The notes beneath the pieces are model-generated. The model was not told the origin of the DNA, ran no database searches, and saw nothing but the letters and a program-made list of their open reading frames with translations. The translations under genes were made by a program, and so were the position numbers. Below, piece after piece: positions 42,885-51,226 of a stretch of DNA of 59,546 nucleotides (positions are counted from its first letter, which is position 1; every line of letters begins with the position of its first letter). This stretch comes from an uncultured Clostridia bacterium (GTDB lineage Bacteria; Bacillota; Clostridia; Oscillospirales; Acutalibacteraceae). The stretch is taken from positions 1 to 59,546 of the forward strand of contig CALEHY010000005.1 of NCBI GenBank assembly GCA_937876375.1, read 5' to 3'.

Positions 42885-44236
42885 TGGATATTAAGAAGAA
42901 TGATGATATAAAACTTAATATTGAGTCAATGACGTCCGAGGGCTCTGCCGTCGGACATTATGATGGTATGGCTGTTTTTGTTCGTGGTGCTGTTCCAGGC
43001 GATATTATCATCGCCCATATCATCAAGGTGTCAAAGCGTTATGCCATTGCCACTGTTAAGGAGATTATTACTCGCTCTAGTGAGAGAATAGAGTCTGATT
43101 GTCCAGTGTCAAAGAGATGTGGTGGCTGTTCATTTAGGGATATGACATACGATGAGGAGCTACGATATAAGCACAGTCGAGTCGTTGATGCTGTGGAGAG
43201 GATAGGTCATTTGTCTGTGCCAGTGGGTGCTGTTGTCGGTGCTGATAATATCGACCACTATCGCAACAAGGCACAGTATCCAGTTGTTATTAATGATGGC
43301 GAGCTTTCTGCTGGGTTTTATGCATACAAGAGTCATAGGGTGATACCATGTGCTGATTGTCGCCTGCAACCAGAGGAGTTTTCTGCTTGTATTGATGCAT
43401 TTTCCACTTGGGTGGAGCAGAGTGGCATTACCTCCTATGATGAGAATAGTGGCAAGGGTTTGCTTCGTCATATCTATTTGCGCAAGGCATTTGGTACTGA
43501 TGAGCTTATGGCTTGTGCTGTCATTAATGGTGCTACCTTGCCTAACAAACAGCTTTTGATTGATGAGTTGTGCAAGATTGACGGTATGACCAGTATCTGC
43601 GTTAATATTAATCGAGAGGATAGCAATGTTATCCTCGGTGATGAAACAGTAACTATTTATGGCGCTGACACTATTACTGATATTTTACTTGGCAAACGCT
43701 TTGTGATTTCTCCAAATTCATTCTATCAGGTTAATCATGACCAGTGTGAGAAACTGTATTCTATCGCTAGTGATTATGCTGGACTTACTGGTGACGAGGT
43801 TGTTCTGGATTTGTTTTGTGGCGCCGGTACCATTGGTTTAACCATGTCCGATAGAGCGAAACAGATTTTTGGCGTTGAGATTGTGCCACAAGCGATTGAA
43901 AACGCCAAGATTAATGCAAAAATTAATGGCATATCAAATGCAGAATTTTTCTGTGGTGACGCATATTTTGCTGCCAAAGAGCTAGAAAAACGAGGAATTA
44001 AGCCTAATGTTGTTGTTCTTGATCCACCTCGCAAGGGCTGTCAGTCCGACCTGTTTGACGTTATTGAGCGTATGTCACCTGATAGAATAGTGTATGTGTC
44101 CTGTGACAGTGCAACTCTCGCACGTGATTTGGCAATCCTAGATGAAAAGGGGTATAAGACTATCGAGATAACCCCTGTGGATATGTTCCCACGCACTCCA
44201 CATGTGGAGAATGTGGCATTGCTGATAAAACAGTAA
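42884..44236 (+). CDS. RlmD/RumA-family 23S rRNA (uracil-C5)-methyltransferase
   Basis: The 450-aa enzyme is a TRAM-domain m5U methyltransferase. It has an N-terminal TRAM beta-barrel (about 8-65), an iron-sulfur cluster motif CPVSKRCGGC (73-82) with a further Cys near IPCADC, SAM-binding LDLFCGAGTIGLTMSD, and the catalytic LDPPRKGC and VSCDSATLARDL. The Firmicute enzymes modify 23S rRNA at one or both of the two known uridines; which one cannot be said. It starts on the stop of the sugar kinase (TAATG). Confidence 0.93.
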   Translation: MDIKKNDDIKLNIESMTSEGSAVGHYDGMAVFVRGAVPGDIIIAHIIKVSKRYAIATVKEIITRSSERIESDCPVSKRCGGCSFRDMTYDEELRYKHSRVVDAVERIGHLSVPVGAVVGADNIDHYRNKAQYPVVINDGELSAGFYAYKSHRVIPCADCRLQPEEFSACIDAFSTWVEQSGITSYDENSGKGLLRHIYLRKAFGTDELMACAVINGATLPNKQLLIDELCKIDGMTSICVNINREDSNVILGDETVTIYGADTITDILLGKRFVISPNSFYQVNHDQCEKLYSIASDYAGLTGDEVVLDLFCGAGTIGLTMSDRAKQIFGVEIVPQAIENAKINAKINGISNAEFFCGDAYFAAKELEKRGIKPNVVVLDPPRKGCQSDLFDVIERMSPDRIVYVSCDSATLARDLAILDEKGYKTIEITPVDMFPRTPHVENVALLIKQ

Positions 44237-44333
44237 TATTGTTTTACATTTTGGATATATAAAGCACTCTTTAGGCTACTTTCCACAAGGATGTTGTGGT
44301 TTTGGCTTTGTCTTTTCACCATCTAGAACATTA

Positions 44334-44369
44334 AAAATGCCCTTAATACGCAAGTATTGAGGGCATTTG
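44334..44369. terminator. Internal hairpin 1, terminator-like
   Basis: AAATGCCCTTAATAC pairs with GTATTGAGGGCATTT (one G-T pair), with a 4-nt loop. It lies about 100 nt after the methyltransferase stop and may end its transcript, although the T-tract is short. Confidence 0.5.
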
Positions 44370-44451
44370 TTAATATCCTATCTGAATAAAAATACATTGC
44401 CAAAAATGATATTCACCCTAAAAATAGAAAATTTTTGCGTTAAGATTAGGC

Positions 44452-44491
44452 ACAAAATAGACCATAGGCTGACGCCTATGGTCTATTTTTA
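44452..44491. terminator. Internal hairpin 2, strong bidirectional terminator
   Basis: A perfect 16-bp stem, AAAATAGACCATAGGC/GCCTATGGTCTATTTT with loop TGAC, is followed by further T residues. It works as a terminator in either direction on sequence criteria. Confidence 0.7.
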
Positions 44492-44596
44492 ACGACATAT
44501 TTAACCAAAAAGATGCATTTTTAGGGCATAAAATCCTTATGGAGAGTAGCCTTTTAGGGGTGCTTTTTCTTTATATATAAAATTATATTTTTAATA

Positions 44597-44625
44597 TTGT
44601 AATTTCAATTCCTTTTTGTTATAAT
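44597..44625 (+). promoter_or_regulatory. Predicted promoter of the FAD-PqqD-lepA operon
   Basis: TTGTAA (44597-44602), 17 nt, perfect TATAAT (44620-44625). Just downstream is a short palindrome ACACTT...AAGTGT (about 44627-44644) in the leader, a possible operator. Confidence 0.65.
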
Positions 44626-44674
44626 TACACTTGGTAAAAAGTGTGTATTTATCTTTTAAAGAGGGGTAATAAAA

Positions 44675-46054
44675 ATGACAAAGAATTATGACGTTATAAT
44701 TATTGGTGCTGGTCCTGGTGGTATTTTTTCAGCATATGAGCTAGCTACCAAAAATCCAAATTTGAGCATCGCAGTTTTTGAGGCTGGATATGAGCTTGCA
44801 AAGCGTAAGTGCCCTATTGATGGCGATAAGGTAAAGTCCTGTATTAAGTGCAAGACATGTGCTATTATGAGCGGCTTCGGTGGTGCTGGTGCATTCTCTG
44901 ATGGTAAGTATAATCTTACTAACGATTTTGGTGGCACACTTTATGAGTATATTGGCAAGAAGCAGGCTATGTCACTTATGGAATATGTTGACGAGATCAA
45001 TGTTGCCTTTGGTGGTGCAGAGTGCAAGCTTTATTCTACTGCTGGCTCAAAGTTTAAGAAACTTTGTATGCAAAATCAGCTTAACTTGTTAGAGGCTTCT
45101 GTTCGTCATCTTGGCACTGATATTAACTACGTTGTTCTAGAGAATATCTATGCAGAGCTTAAGGACAAGGCTGATTGGTTCTTCAACACTCATGTTGATA
45201 ATATCGAAAAGCTTGATAATGGATACAAAATCACTACTGGCGATGACGAGTATTTCTGTGATGATTGTATCGTTTCTGTTGGACGCTCTGGCTCTAAGTG
45301 GATGGAGGGCGTTTGTGAGAATCTTGGTATTGAAACATTGTCAAATCGTGTTGACCTCGGTGTTCGTGTTGAGCTACCAGCTGTTATTTTCAGCCACCTT
45401 ACTGATGAGCTTTATGAGAGCAAGATTGTATATCGCACAAAGGACTATGAGGATCAGGTTCGTACCTTCTGTATGAATCCAAAGGGCTCTGTTGTTAATG
45501 AGAATACTAATGGTATCGTTACAGTAAATGGCCATTCATACGAGGACCCAGAGAAGCAGACAGAGAACACAAACTTTGCTCTACTTGTATCAAAGCATTT
45601 TACAGCACCATTCAAGGATTCTAATGGTTATGGTGAGAGTATCGCCAGACTATCTAATATGCTTGGTGGTGGCGTTATCGTACAGAGATTTGGCGATTTG
45701 GTATCAGGTCGTCGTAGTACACCAAAGCGTATTTTGGAGGGCTTGGTAGAGCCTACATTGGCTGCTACTCCTGGTGATTTGTCACTAGTTTTGCCAAAGC
45801 GTATTCTTGATGGTATTATCGAGATGATTTATGCACTAGACAAGATTGCTCCTGGTACTGCTAACCCAGATACATTGCTCTATGGTGTAGAGGTTAAGTT
45901 CTACAATATGGAGGTTGAGCTTGATGACAACCTTGAGACATGCCACAAGGGATTATATGTTATCGGTGATGGCTCTGGTGTAACTCATTCGCTATCACAT
46001 GCTTCTGCTAGTGGTATCTATGTCGCAAGAAAAATTTTAGAGAAAAAGAATTAA
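44675..46054 (+). CDS. NAD(P)/FAD-dependent oxidoreductase of unknown substrate
   Basis: The 459-aa flavoprotein begins with a dinucleotide-binding fold (VIIIGAGPGGIFSAYEL, 8-24), then a Cys cluster CIKCKTC (about 56-62), GFGGAGAFSDGKYNL, and a C-terminal FAD-contact GLYVIGDGSGVTHSLSHASA. This is the layout of a broadly distributed, uncharacterised family annotated as FAD-dependent dehydrogenases. The Cys cluster is next to the glycine-rich loop and could bind a metal or form disulfides. It is first in an operon with a PqqD-like protein 22 nt downstream. Its substrate is unknown. Confidence 0.85.
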   Translation: MTKNYDVIIIGAGPGGIFSAYELATKNPNLSIAVFEAGYELAKRKCPIDGDKVKSCIKCKTCAIMSGFGGAGAFSDGKYNLTNDFGGTLYEYIGKKQAMSLMEYVDEINVAFGGAECKLYSTAGSKFKKLCMQNQLNLLEASVRHLGTDINYVVLENIYAELKDKADWFFNTHVDNIEKLDNGYKITTGDDEYFCDDCIVSVGRSGSKWMEGVCENLGIETLSNRVDLGVRVELPAVIFSHLTDELYESKIVYRTKDYEDQVRTFCMNPKGSVVNENTNGIVTVNGHSYEDPEKQTENTNFALLVSKHFTAPFKDSNGYGESIARLSNMLGGGVIVQRFGDLVSGRRSTPKRILEGLVEPTLAATPGDLSLVLPKRILDGIIEMIYALDKIAPGTANPDTLLYGVEVKFYNMEVELDDNLETCHKGLYVIGDGSGVTHSLSHASASGIYVARKILEKKN

Positions 46055-46076
46055 TTCAGTTTTAGGGGGAACAATT

Positions 46077-46343
46077 ATGAAATTAAAGAAGGGTATTGTA
46101 ATCGGAAATATTGATGGCCAGGATTTCGCTATCGCAACTGGTAAGCTTGCTAACGAGTTTCAGGGTTTAATCAATAACAACCCTACAGCTAGCTATATCT
46201 ACAATCTTCTTCAAGAGGACCAGACAGAGCAGAGCATTGTTGATGCTATGTGTGCAAAGTACGACGCTCCTAGGGAAGAGATTGAAAAGGACGTGCATGA
46301 GTTTCTAGCTCATATTGATTCATTCGGTATTTTGGAGAAATAA
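46077..46343 (+). CDS. PqqD-like peptide-binding (RiPP recognition) protein
   Basis: The 88-aa protein matches the PqqD family: an N-terminal beta-strand part (GIVIGNIDGQDFAIATG), the middle LQEDQTEQSIVDAMCAKYDAPREEIEKDV helix and the C-terminal FLAHIDSFGILEK. PqqD-like domains bind leader peptides of ribosomally made, modified peptides and hand them to the modifying enzyme. It is followed 2 nt later by a nucleotidyltransferase often found with such proteins. GGGGG precedes the ATG. No modifying enzyme such as a radical SAM SPASM protein or cyclase is adjacent. Family confidence is good; the partner peptide is open. Confidence 0.85.
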   Translation: MKLKKGIVIGNIDGQDFAIATGKLANEFQGLINNNPTASYIYNLLQEDQTEQSIVDAMCAKYDAPREEIEKDVHEFLAHIDSFGILEK

Positions 46344-46345
46344 TT

Positions 46346-47470
46346 ATGATTAACAACAAGAGTGAGGTTGAATATCTTATTCACTGTCTCTCTTGTGCAA
46401 TTAACGGCAGGTCGCCAAGGGCACAGGAGGGAATAGATTATTCTACTCTTTTGTCGCTTGCAAAAAAGCATCAGATATATAGTGCTATTTTTCCTGTTAT
46501 TAAGGATTTGGACGATGTTCCACAGAGTGAAAAGGACAAGTTTAATAGCTATCATTTGACCGAGATTACTCGTATGCTCACTATCAACAATGAGCGTGCA
46601 CTGATATTTGACAGACTTGATGAGATGGGCGTTGATTATATGCCACTCAAGGGACTTGTTATTAAGAATTATTATCCAAAAGAGTCTATGCGTCAGATGA
46701 GCGATAATGATATACTTTTTGATTATTCTCGTCGTGATGATGTTGCTGCTATGATGAAGGAGTTTGGCTATAAGTCGACAGCAACTGGTGAGAATAGTGA
46801 TGATTATTTCAAGGCTCCATATTCTACATTCGAGTTCCATAGAACATTGTTTTTTGAGGAGCATGATTTTTGTCCAGTGTTTGATGACCTTTGGTCAAGA
46901 GCATATAAGGATGATGAGCATAGCAATATGTATCATATGGGACTTGATGATGTGTATATCTATTCTGTTTGCCATATGTATAAGCATTTTTCTACAGCAG
47001 GCTGTGGTGTTAGATTTTTGGCTGACCACTATCTGTTCTTGAAGAAAGAGAATGACAACCTCAACTGGGAATATATTAATTCATTCCTTGATAAATATGG
47101 CATTCTTGAATATGAGCAAAAGTCAAGAGCATTAGCATTCAAGCTCTTTGATGAACAACCTCTTGATGAGGATGATTATGCTCTACTAGAGATTTATATT
47201 AACTACGGTATCTATGGCTCTGGTAAGATAAGACTTACAAAAAATATCGAGAGCCTTGCCGATGGTGGCTCAATAGAAAAAGCAAAGAAAAAGTATTTCT
47301 TGGCTCGACTATTCCCACCAAAGCAAAAGATGATTGCTGATTTTCGTGTGCTAGAAAAGCGACCATATCTTTTGCCACTATATTACATTTTGCGTCTGTT
47401 TAGAGCTTTGTTTAACAGTAAAAAAACTCTTAACGAGGTAAAAAGTGTTAATAAAATTAACAAGCAGTAG
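46346..47470 (+). CDS. PF14907-type nucleotidyltransferase family protein
   Basis: The 374-aa protein resembles the uncharacterised nucleotidyltransferase family PF14907. It shows MPLKGLVIKNYYPKESMRQM followed by SDNDILF, i.e. the family pattern LKG..L...Y....R...D.D.L. with two acidic residues for metal. The rest is helical, and the C-terminus is basic. Members are often coded beside PqqD-like and HPr-kinase-like proteins in lasso-peptide and other RiPP gene clusters, where their role is not settled. It starts 2 nt after the PqqD-like gene. Confidence 0.8.
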   Translation: MINNKSEVEYLIHCLSCAINGRSPRAQEGIDYSTLLSLAKKHQIYSAIFPVIKDLDDVPQSEKDKFNSYHLTEITRMLTINNERALIFDRLDEMGVDYMPLKGLVIKNYYPKESMRQMSDNDILFDYSRRDDVAAMMKEFGYKSTATGENSDDYFKAPYSTFEFHRTLFFEEHDFCPVFDDLWSRAYKDDEHSNMYHMGLDDVYIYSVCHMYKHFSTAGCGVRFLADHYLFLKKENDNLNWEYINSFLDKYGILEYEQKSRALAFKLFDEQPLDEDDYALLEIYINYGIYGSGKIRLTKNIESLADGGSIEKAKKKYFLARLFPPKQKMIADFRVLEKRPYLLPLYYILRLFRALFNSKKTLNEVKSVNKINKQ

Positions 47471-47491
47471 CTTGATTTGGAGGACAATTAT

Positions 47492-49312
47492 TTGTCAGTA
47501 AACAAGGATAATATTAGAAATTTTTCGATTATTGCCCATATTGACCATGGTAAATCTACTCTTGCTGATAGACTTTTGGAGCTGACTAGCTCAGTTGCAA
47601 AGCGTGATATGCAGGAGCAGATATTGGACGATATGGATTTGGAGCGTGAGCGTGGTATTACTATCAAGGCTCATGCTGTAAAGCTTAATTATACAGCTCA
47701 AAATGGTGAGGAGTATATCTTTAACCTTATTGACACACCGGGTCATGTCGACTTTAATTACGAGGTATCTCGTTCGCTTGCAGCGTGTGAGGGCGCTATT
47801 CTTATCGTTGATGCATCTCAAGGTGTTGAGGCTCAAACTCTTGCTAATACCTATCTTGCACTTGATCACGATTTAGATATTTTGCCAGTAATCAATAAGA
47901 TTGACTTGCCAGCTGCTGATCCAGAGAGGGTAGCTACAGAGGTTGAGGACGTTGTTGGTATTCCATGTATGGAAGCACCTCGTATCTCTGCAAAAACTGG
48001 TGAGAATGTTTCAGAGGTTCTTGAATATATTGTTAATGAGATTGCTCCACCTACTGGCGATGACAACAAGCCACTTAAAGCGTTGATATTTGATTCAATT
48101 TATGATTCGTATCGTGGCGTTATCGTTTATGTTCGTATTAAAGAGGGTAAGATTAAGGCTGGCGACACAATGCGAATTATGTCCACTGGTGCAGAGTTTA
48201 ATGTCGTTGAGGTTGGCTATATGCGTGCCACCTCGCTCGAAAAGGCAGCAGAGCTCACAGCTGGTGAGGTTGGATATATCACAGCATCAATCAAGACAGT
48301 TGGTGATGCCCATGTTGGTGATACAGTCACCACAGCAGAGAATCCTGCTGACGAGCCATTACCAGGTTATCGTCAGGTTAATCCAATGGTGTATTGTGGT
48401 CTGTATCCAGCTGATGGTGCTGATTACGAGGCACTTCGTGATGCTCTTGAAAAGCTACAGCTTAACGATGCATCACTGTCCTATGAGCCAGAAACCTCCG
48501 GTGCACTTGGCTTTGGATTTCGTTGTGGATTTCTTGGTCTGTTGCATTTGGAAATCATTCAAGAAAGACTTGATAGAGAGTACAATCTTGACTTGATTGC
48601 AACTGTTCCATCCGTTGTATACAAGATTTACTTAACTGATGGCACAATGGTTGAGATAGATAATCCTACCAATTATCCAGACCCAGCATATATCAATTAC
48701 TGTGAGGAGCCATTTGCTGATGCTCATATCTATGTGCCATCCGAGTTTGTTGGTACAGTTATGGATATGTGCCAGGATAAGCGTGGTATCTTCAAGAATA
48801 TGAATTATATCACTCCGGATAGAGTTGATATTCACTATGAACTACCTCTTAACGAAATCATCTATGATTTTTTCGATGCACTAAAGTCTAGGACAAGGGG
48901 ATATGCTTCATTTGATTATGAGATGAAGGATTATCGTCGTTCTGATTTGGTTAAGGTAGATGTTGTGCTGAATGGTGATATTATTGATGCCTTGTCATTT
49001 ATCATTCACAGAGAAAAGGCATACCAGCGTGCTCGTCGTATTGCAGAGCAGCTGAAGAAATATATTCCTCGTCATTTGTTCGAGATACCTATTCAGGTTG
49101 CTATCGGTGGCAAGGTTATCGCTAGAGAAACTGTCAAGGCACTTCGCAAGGACGTTCTTGCAAAATGCTATGGTGGTGATGTCACCCGTAAGAAAAAGCT
49201 TCTCGAAAAACAAAAAGAGGGTAAAAAGAGAATGCGTCAGTTCGGTTCTGTTGAGGTACCGCAGGAGGCATTCCTTGCAGTGCTTAAATTATCATCCGAT
49301 GACGATGATTAA
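47492..49312 (+). CDS. lepA: Elongation factor 4 (LepA), TTG start
   Basis: LepA is the ribosome-associated GTPase EF4. The protein of about 606 aa has IIAHIDHGKSTLADRL, DTPGHVDFNYEVSRSL, PVINKIDLPAADPE, and the LepA-specific C-terminal domain ending KKLLEKQKEGKKRMR. I place the start at the TTG at 47492, because GGAGG lies 8 nt upstream and the protein then begins MSVNKDNIRNF, as in relatives; no ATG is available. The upstream TTG at 47477 overlaps that ribosome site. Confidence 0.95.
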   Translation: MSVNKDNIRNFSIIAHIDHGKSTLADRLLELTSSVAKRDMQEQILDDMDLERERGITIKAHAVKLNYTAQNGEEYIFNLIDTPGHVDFNYEVSRSLAACEGAILIVDASQGVEAQTLANTYLALDHDLDILPVINKIDLPAADPERVATEVEDVVGIPCMEAPRISAKTGENVSEVLEYIVNEIAPPTGDDNKPLKALIFDSIYDSYRGVIVYVRIKEGKIKAGDTMRIMSTGAEFNVVEVGYMRATSLEKAAELTAGEVGYITASIKTVGDAHVGDTVTTAENPADEPLPGYRQVNPMVYCGLYPADGADYEALRDALEKLQLNDASLSYEPETSGALGFGFRCGFLGLLHLEIIQERLDREYNLDLIATVPSVVYKIYLTDGTMVEIDNPTNYPDPAYINYCEEPFADAHIYVPSEFVGTVMDMCQDKRGIFKNMNYITPDRVDIHYELPLNEIIYDFFDALKSRTRGYASFDYEMKDYRRSDLVKVDVVLNGDIIDALSFIIHREKAYQRARRIAEQLKKYIPRHLFEIPIQVAIGGKVIARETVKALRKDVLAKCYGGDVTRKKKLLEKQKEGKKRMRQFGSVEVPQEAFLAVLKLSSDDDD

Positions 49313-49324
49313 GGAGGATATGGT

Positions 49325-50221
49325 ATGAATTCATTGATTTTATTATCAGTCACCATTGGTGACAAAATTGACAGCTTGTTTCAAGCATTTGACTTGTGGG
49401 TCTTCGGCATTTTTGGCTCTATTCAGGGTTCATTTATGACCGAAGTTGCAAGATTTTTCACTGTTTTTGGTGACGAAAGATTTGATTTTCCACTTATCGC
49501 TCTTGGCGTTGCTCTTTGCTTCTTCAAAAAGACTAGAAAGTATGGTTTCACATTGCTTTTCTCACTAGCTATTGGTGCTATCTTGACCAATGTTGTTGGT
49601 AAAACACTTATTTTGAGATTAAGACCATACAACACATTACAGTCCAATGCTGATTATTGGTCTTGGTATATAGGTGTTGGTGGGCTATCCGAGTCTGACT
49701 ACTCATTCCCATCTGGCCACACAACAGCAGCATTCGATATGGCAGTAGGCTTGGCATTGTGCTTCCGTTCTGACAAGAAGAAAAAGATGCCTTGGCTCCT
49801 TATCTTCCTCGCTGTGATGGTAATGTGCTCTCGTGTTTATTTGATGGTACACTATGCTACTGATGTTATCGGTGGTGCACTTATCGGTACATTTGCTGGT
49901 GTTGTTGCATTCTTCCTTGCAAAGCTTGTTTGCAAGCTGTTCGATAAGGTTAAGTTCCTTAATGCTATTGATTTAGAGCGTTTGTTCAAGAACGGTATTA
50001 ATCCAAAGGCTGCTGTTTCAGCAATTTTGGTTGTTGTGGTTGTATTCTTCTGCATGAGCTATATTCCATCATTCTCTGAGGGTGGCGACGTTGAGCGTTG
50101 TGCTTATGTTGACGAGTATGATTGCTACAATGCTGCTAGAGTAGGTGAGGAGAAATATCCACCTATCGATGGCAAGAATTATTGCAAAATCCATTGGAAA
50201 CAGCTTAACAATATTGATTAA
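49325..50221 (+). CDS. PAP2-family membrane phosphatase
   Basis: The 298-aa protein has six or so hydrophobic segments and the three PAP2 motifs: KTLILRLRP (KxxxxxxRP), PSGHTTA, and SRVYLMVHYATDV (SRxxxxxHxxxD). Such enzymes remove phosphate from lipid phosphates such as undecaprenyl diphosphate or phosphatidylglycerol phosphate. A C-terminal part of about 70 residues after the last membrane segment (starting near SFSEGGD) has two Cys and two His in a short stretch and may be extracellular. AGGAGG precedes the ATG. Its neighbour is uppP, another undecaprenyl-diphosphate phosphatase. Confidence 0.9.
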   Translation: MNSLILLSVTIGDKIDSLFQAFDLWVFGIFGSIQGSFMTEVARFFTVFGDERFDFPLIALGVALCFFKKTRKYGFTLLFSLAIGAILTNVVGKTLILRLRPYNTLQSNADYWSWYIGVGGLSESDYSFPSGHTTAAFDMAVGLALCFRSDKKKKMPWLLIFLAVMVMCSRVYLMVHYATDVIGGALIGTFAGVVAFFLAKLVCKLFDKVKFLNAIDLERLFKNGINPKAAVSAILVVVVVFFCMSYIPSFSEGGDVERCAYVDEYDCYNAARVGEEKYPPIDGKNYCKIHWKQLNNID

Positions 50222-50232
50222 GGGAGATAATT

Positions 50233-51066
50233 ATGCATACCTTTATTGAGATAATTAAGGCGATAGTGCTCGGCATTGTCGAGGGTATCACAGAGTGGCT
50301 GCCTATCAGCTCTACTGGTCATATGATACTTGTTGACGAGTTCTTGCACTTGGATGTTAGTGATGATTTTAAGAACTTGTTCTTGGTTGTCATTCAGCTT
50401 GGTGCAATCCTTGCTGTTGTAGTCCTTTATTGGAAAAAGCTATTTCCATTCACTATCGAGAACAAGAAGATTAAGTCTGAAAAATCAATTTGGCAAATGT
50501 GGTTCAAGGTGCTAGTATCTTGCATTCCTGCTGGTATTGTTGGTGTTCTTTTTGATGACAAGATTGACGCTTTGTTCTACAACTGGCAGACAGTTGCTAT
50601 TATGCTTATCGTTTTCGGTATTCTGTTCATTCTTATCGAGAATTTAAACAAGAAAAAGACAGCAAGGATTAATTCTATTGCAGAGCTTACATATACTAGT
50701 GCACTCATCATCGGTGTGTTTCAGCTAATTGCTGCTGTATTCCCAGGCACTTCACGCAGTGGTGCTACTATACTTGGTGCAATCCTTATTGGTGTATCAA
50801 GAACTGTTGCAGCAGAGTATACCTTCTTCCTTGCTGTGCCTGTTATGTTTGGTGCTAGTGTGCTAAAGCTACTTAAATACGGCTTTGACTACAGTGGTAT
50901 GGAATGGCTGTTATTGTTTGTTGGTTTGGTGGTTGCATTCGTCGTATCCATCATCGCCATCAAGTTCCTTATGGGATATATCAAAAAACATGATTTCAAG
51001 GCATTCGGTTGGTACCGTATAATCCTTGGCATAATCGTTATCCTATATTTCGTAATCGCTAGATAA
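50233..51066 (+). CDS. uppP: Undecaprenyl-diphosphate phosphatase UppP (BacA)
   Basis: UppP recycles undecaprenyl diphosphate, the lipid carrier of wall synthesis. The 277-aa protein has the two characteristic motifs EGITEWLPISSTGHMIL (about 16-32) and PGTSRSGATI, within about eight membrane segments. It is unrelated in fold to the PAP2 protein just upstream but may do the same reaction. A strong terminator follows. Confidence 0.96.
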   Translation: MHTFIEIIKAIVLGIVEGITEWLPISSTGHMILVDEFLHLDVSDDFKNLFLVVIQLGAILAVVVLYWKKLFPFTIENKKIKSEKSIWQMWFKVLVSCIPAGIVGVLFDDKIDALFYNWQTVAIMLIVFGILFILIENLNKKKTARINSIAELTYTSALIIGVFQLIAAVFPGTSRSGATILGAILIGVSRTVAAEYTFFLAVPVMFGASVLKLLKYGFDYSGMEWLLLFVGLVVAFVVSIIAIKFLMGYIKKHDFKAFGWYRIILGIIVILYFVIAR

Positions 51067-51078
51067 TAAATCTTTTGT

Positions 51079-51109
51079 TTGCACTCCTCTAAAAGAGGGG
51101 TGCTTTTTT
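51079..51109 (+). terminator. Terminator of the lepA-uppP operon
   Basis: GCACTCCTCT (51081-51090) pairs with AGAGGGGTGC (about 51094-51103), followed by TTTTTT. Confidence 0.92.
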
Positions 51110-51160
51110 GTCAAAAATAAAGAAATATAATGTTTTATTATTTGTATAATATAAAATCTG

Positions 51161-51189
51161 TTGACTTATATTTTAAAATTATATATTAT
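51161..51189 (+). promoter_or_regulatory. Predicted promoter of the sialidase gene
   Basis: TTGACT (51161-51166), 17 nt, TATTAT (51184-51189), about 37 nt before the ATG at 51227. Confidence 0.6.
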
Positions 51190-51226
51190 AAAAATGTAGT
51201 ATTTTAATTATTAATATGGAGGCATT

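Larger units (their letters stand above)
44255..44576. repeat. Long inverted-repeat (MITE-like) element with internal hairpins
   Basis: The 438-bp gap between the methyltransferase and the FAD gene contains no ORF. Instead, imperfect terminal inverted repeats frame it: 44255-44296 (ATATAAAG..CAC..TTAGGCTACTTTCC..AAGGAT) and 44529-44575, whose complement reads the same with few mismatches. The element of about 320 bp folds into one long hairpin with smaller hairpins inside. It may be a non-autonomous mobile element, or a structured RNA read from either strand. No clear target-site duplication was found by eye. Confidence 0.6.
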
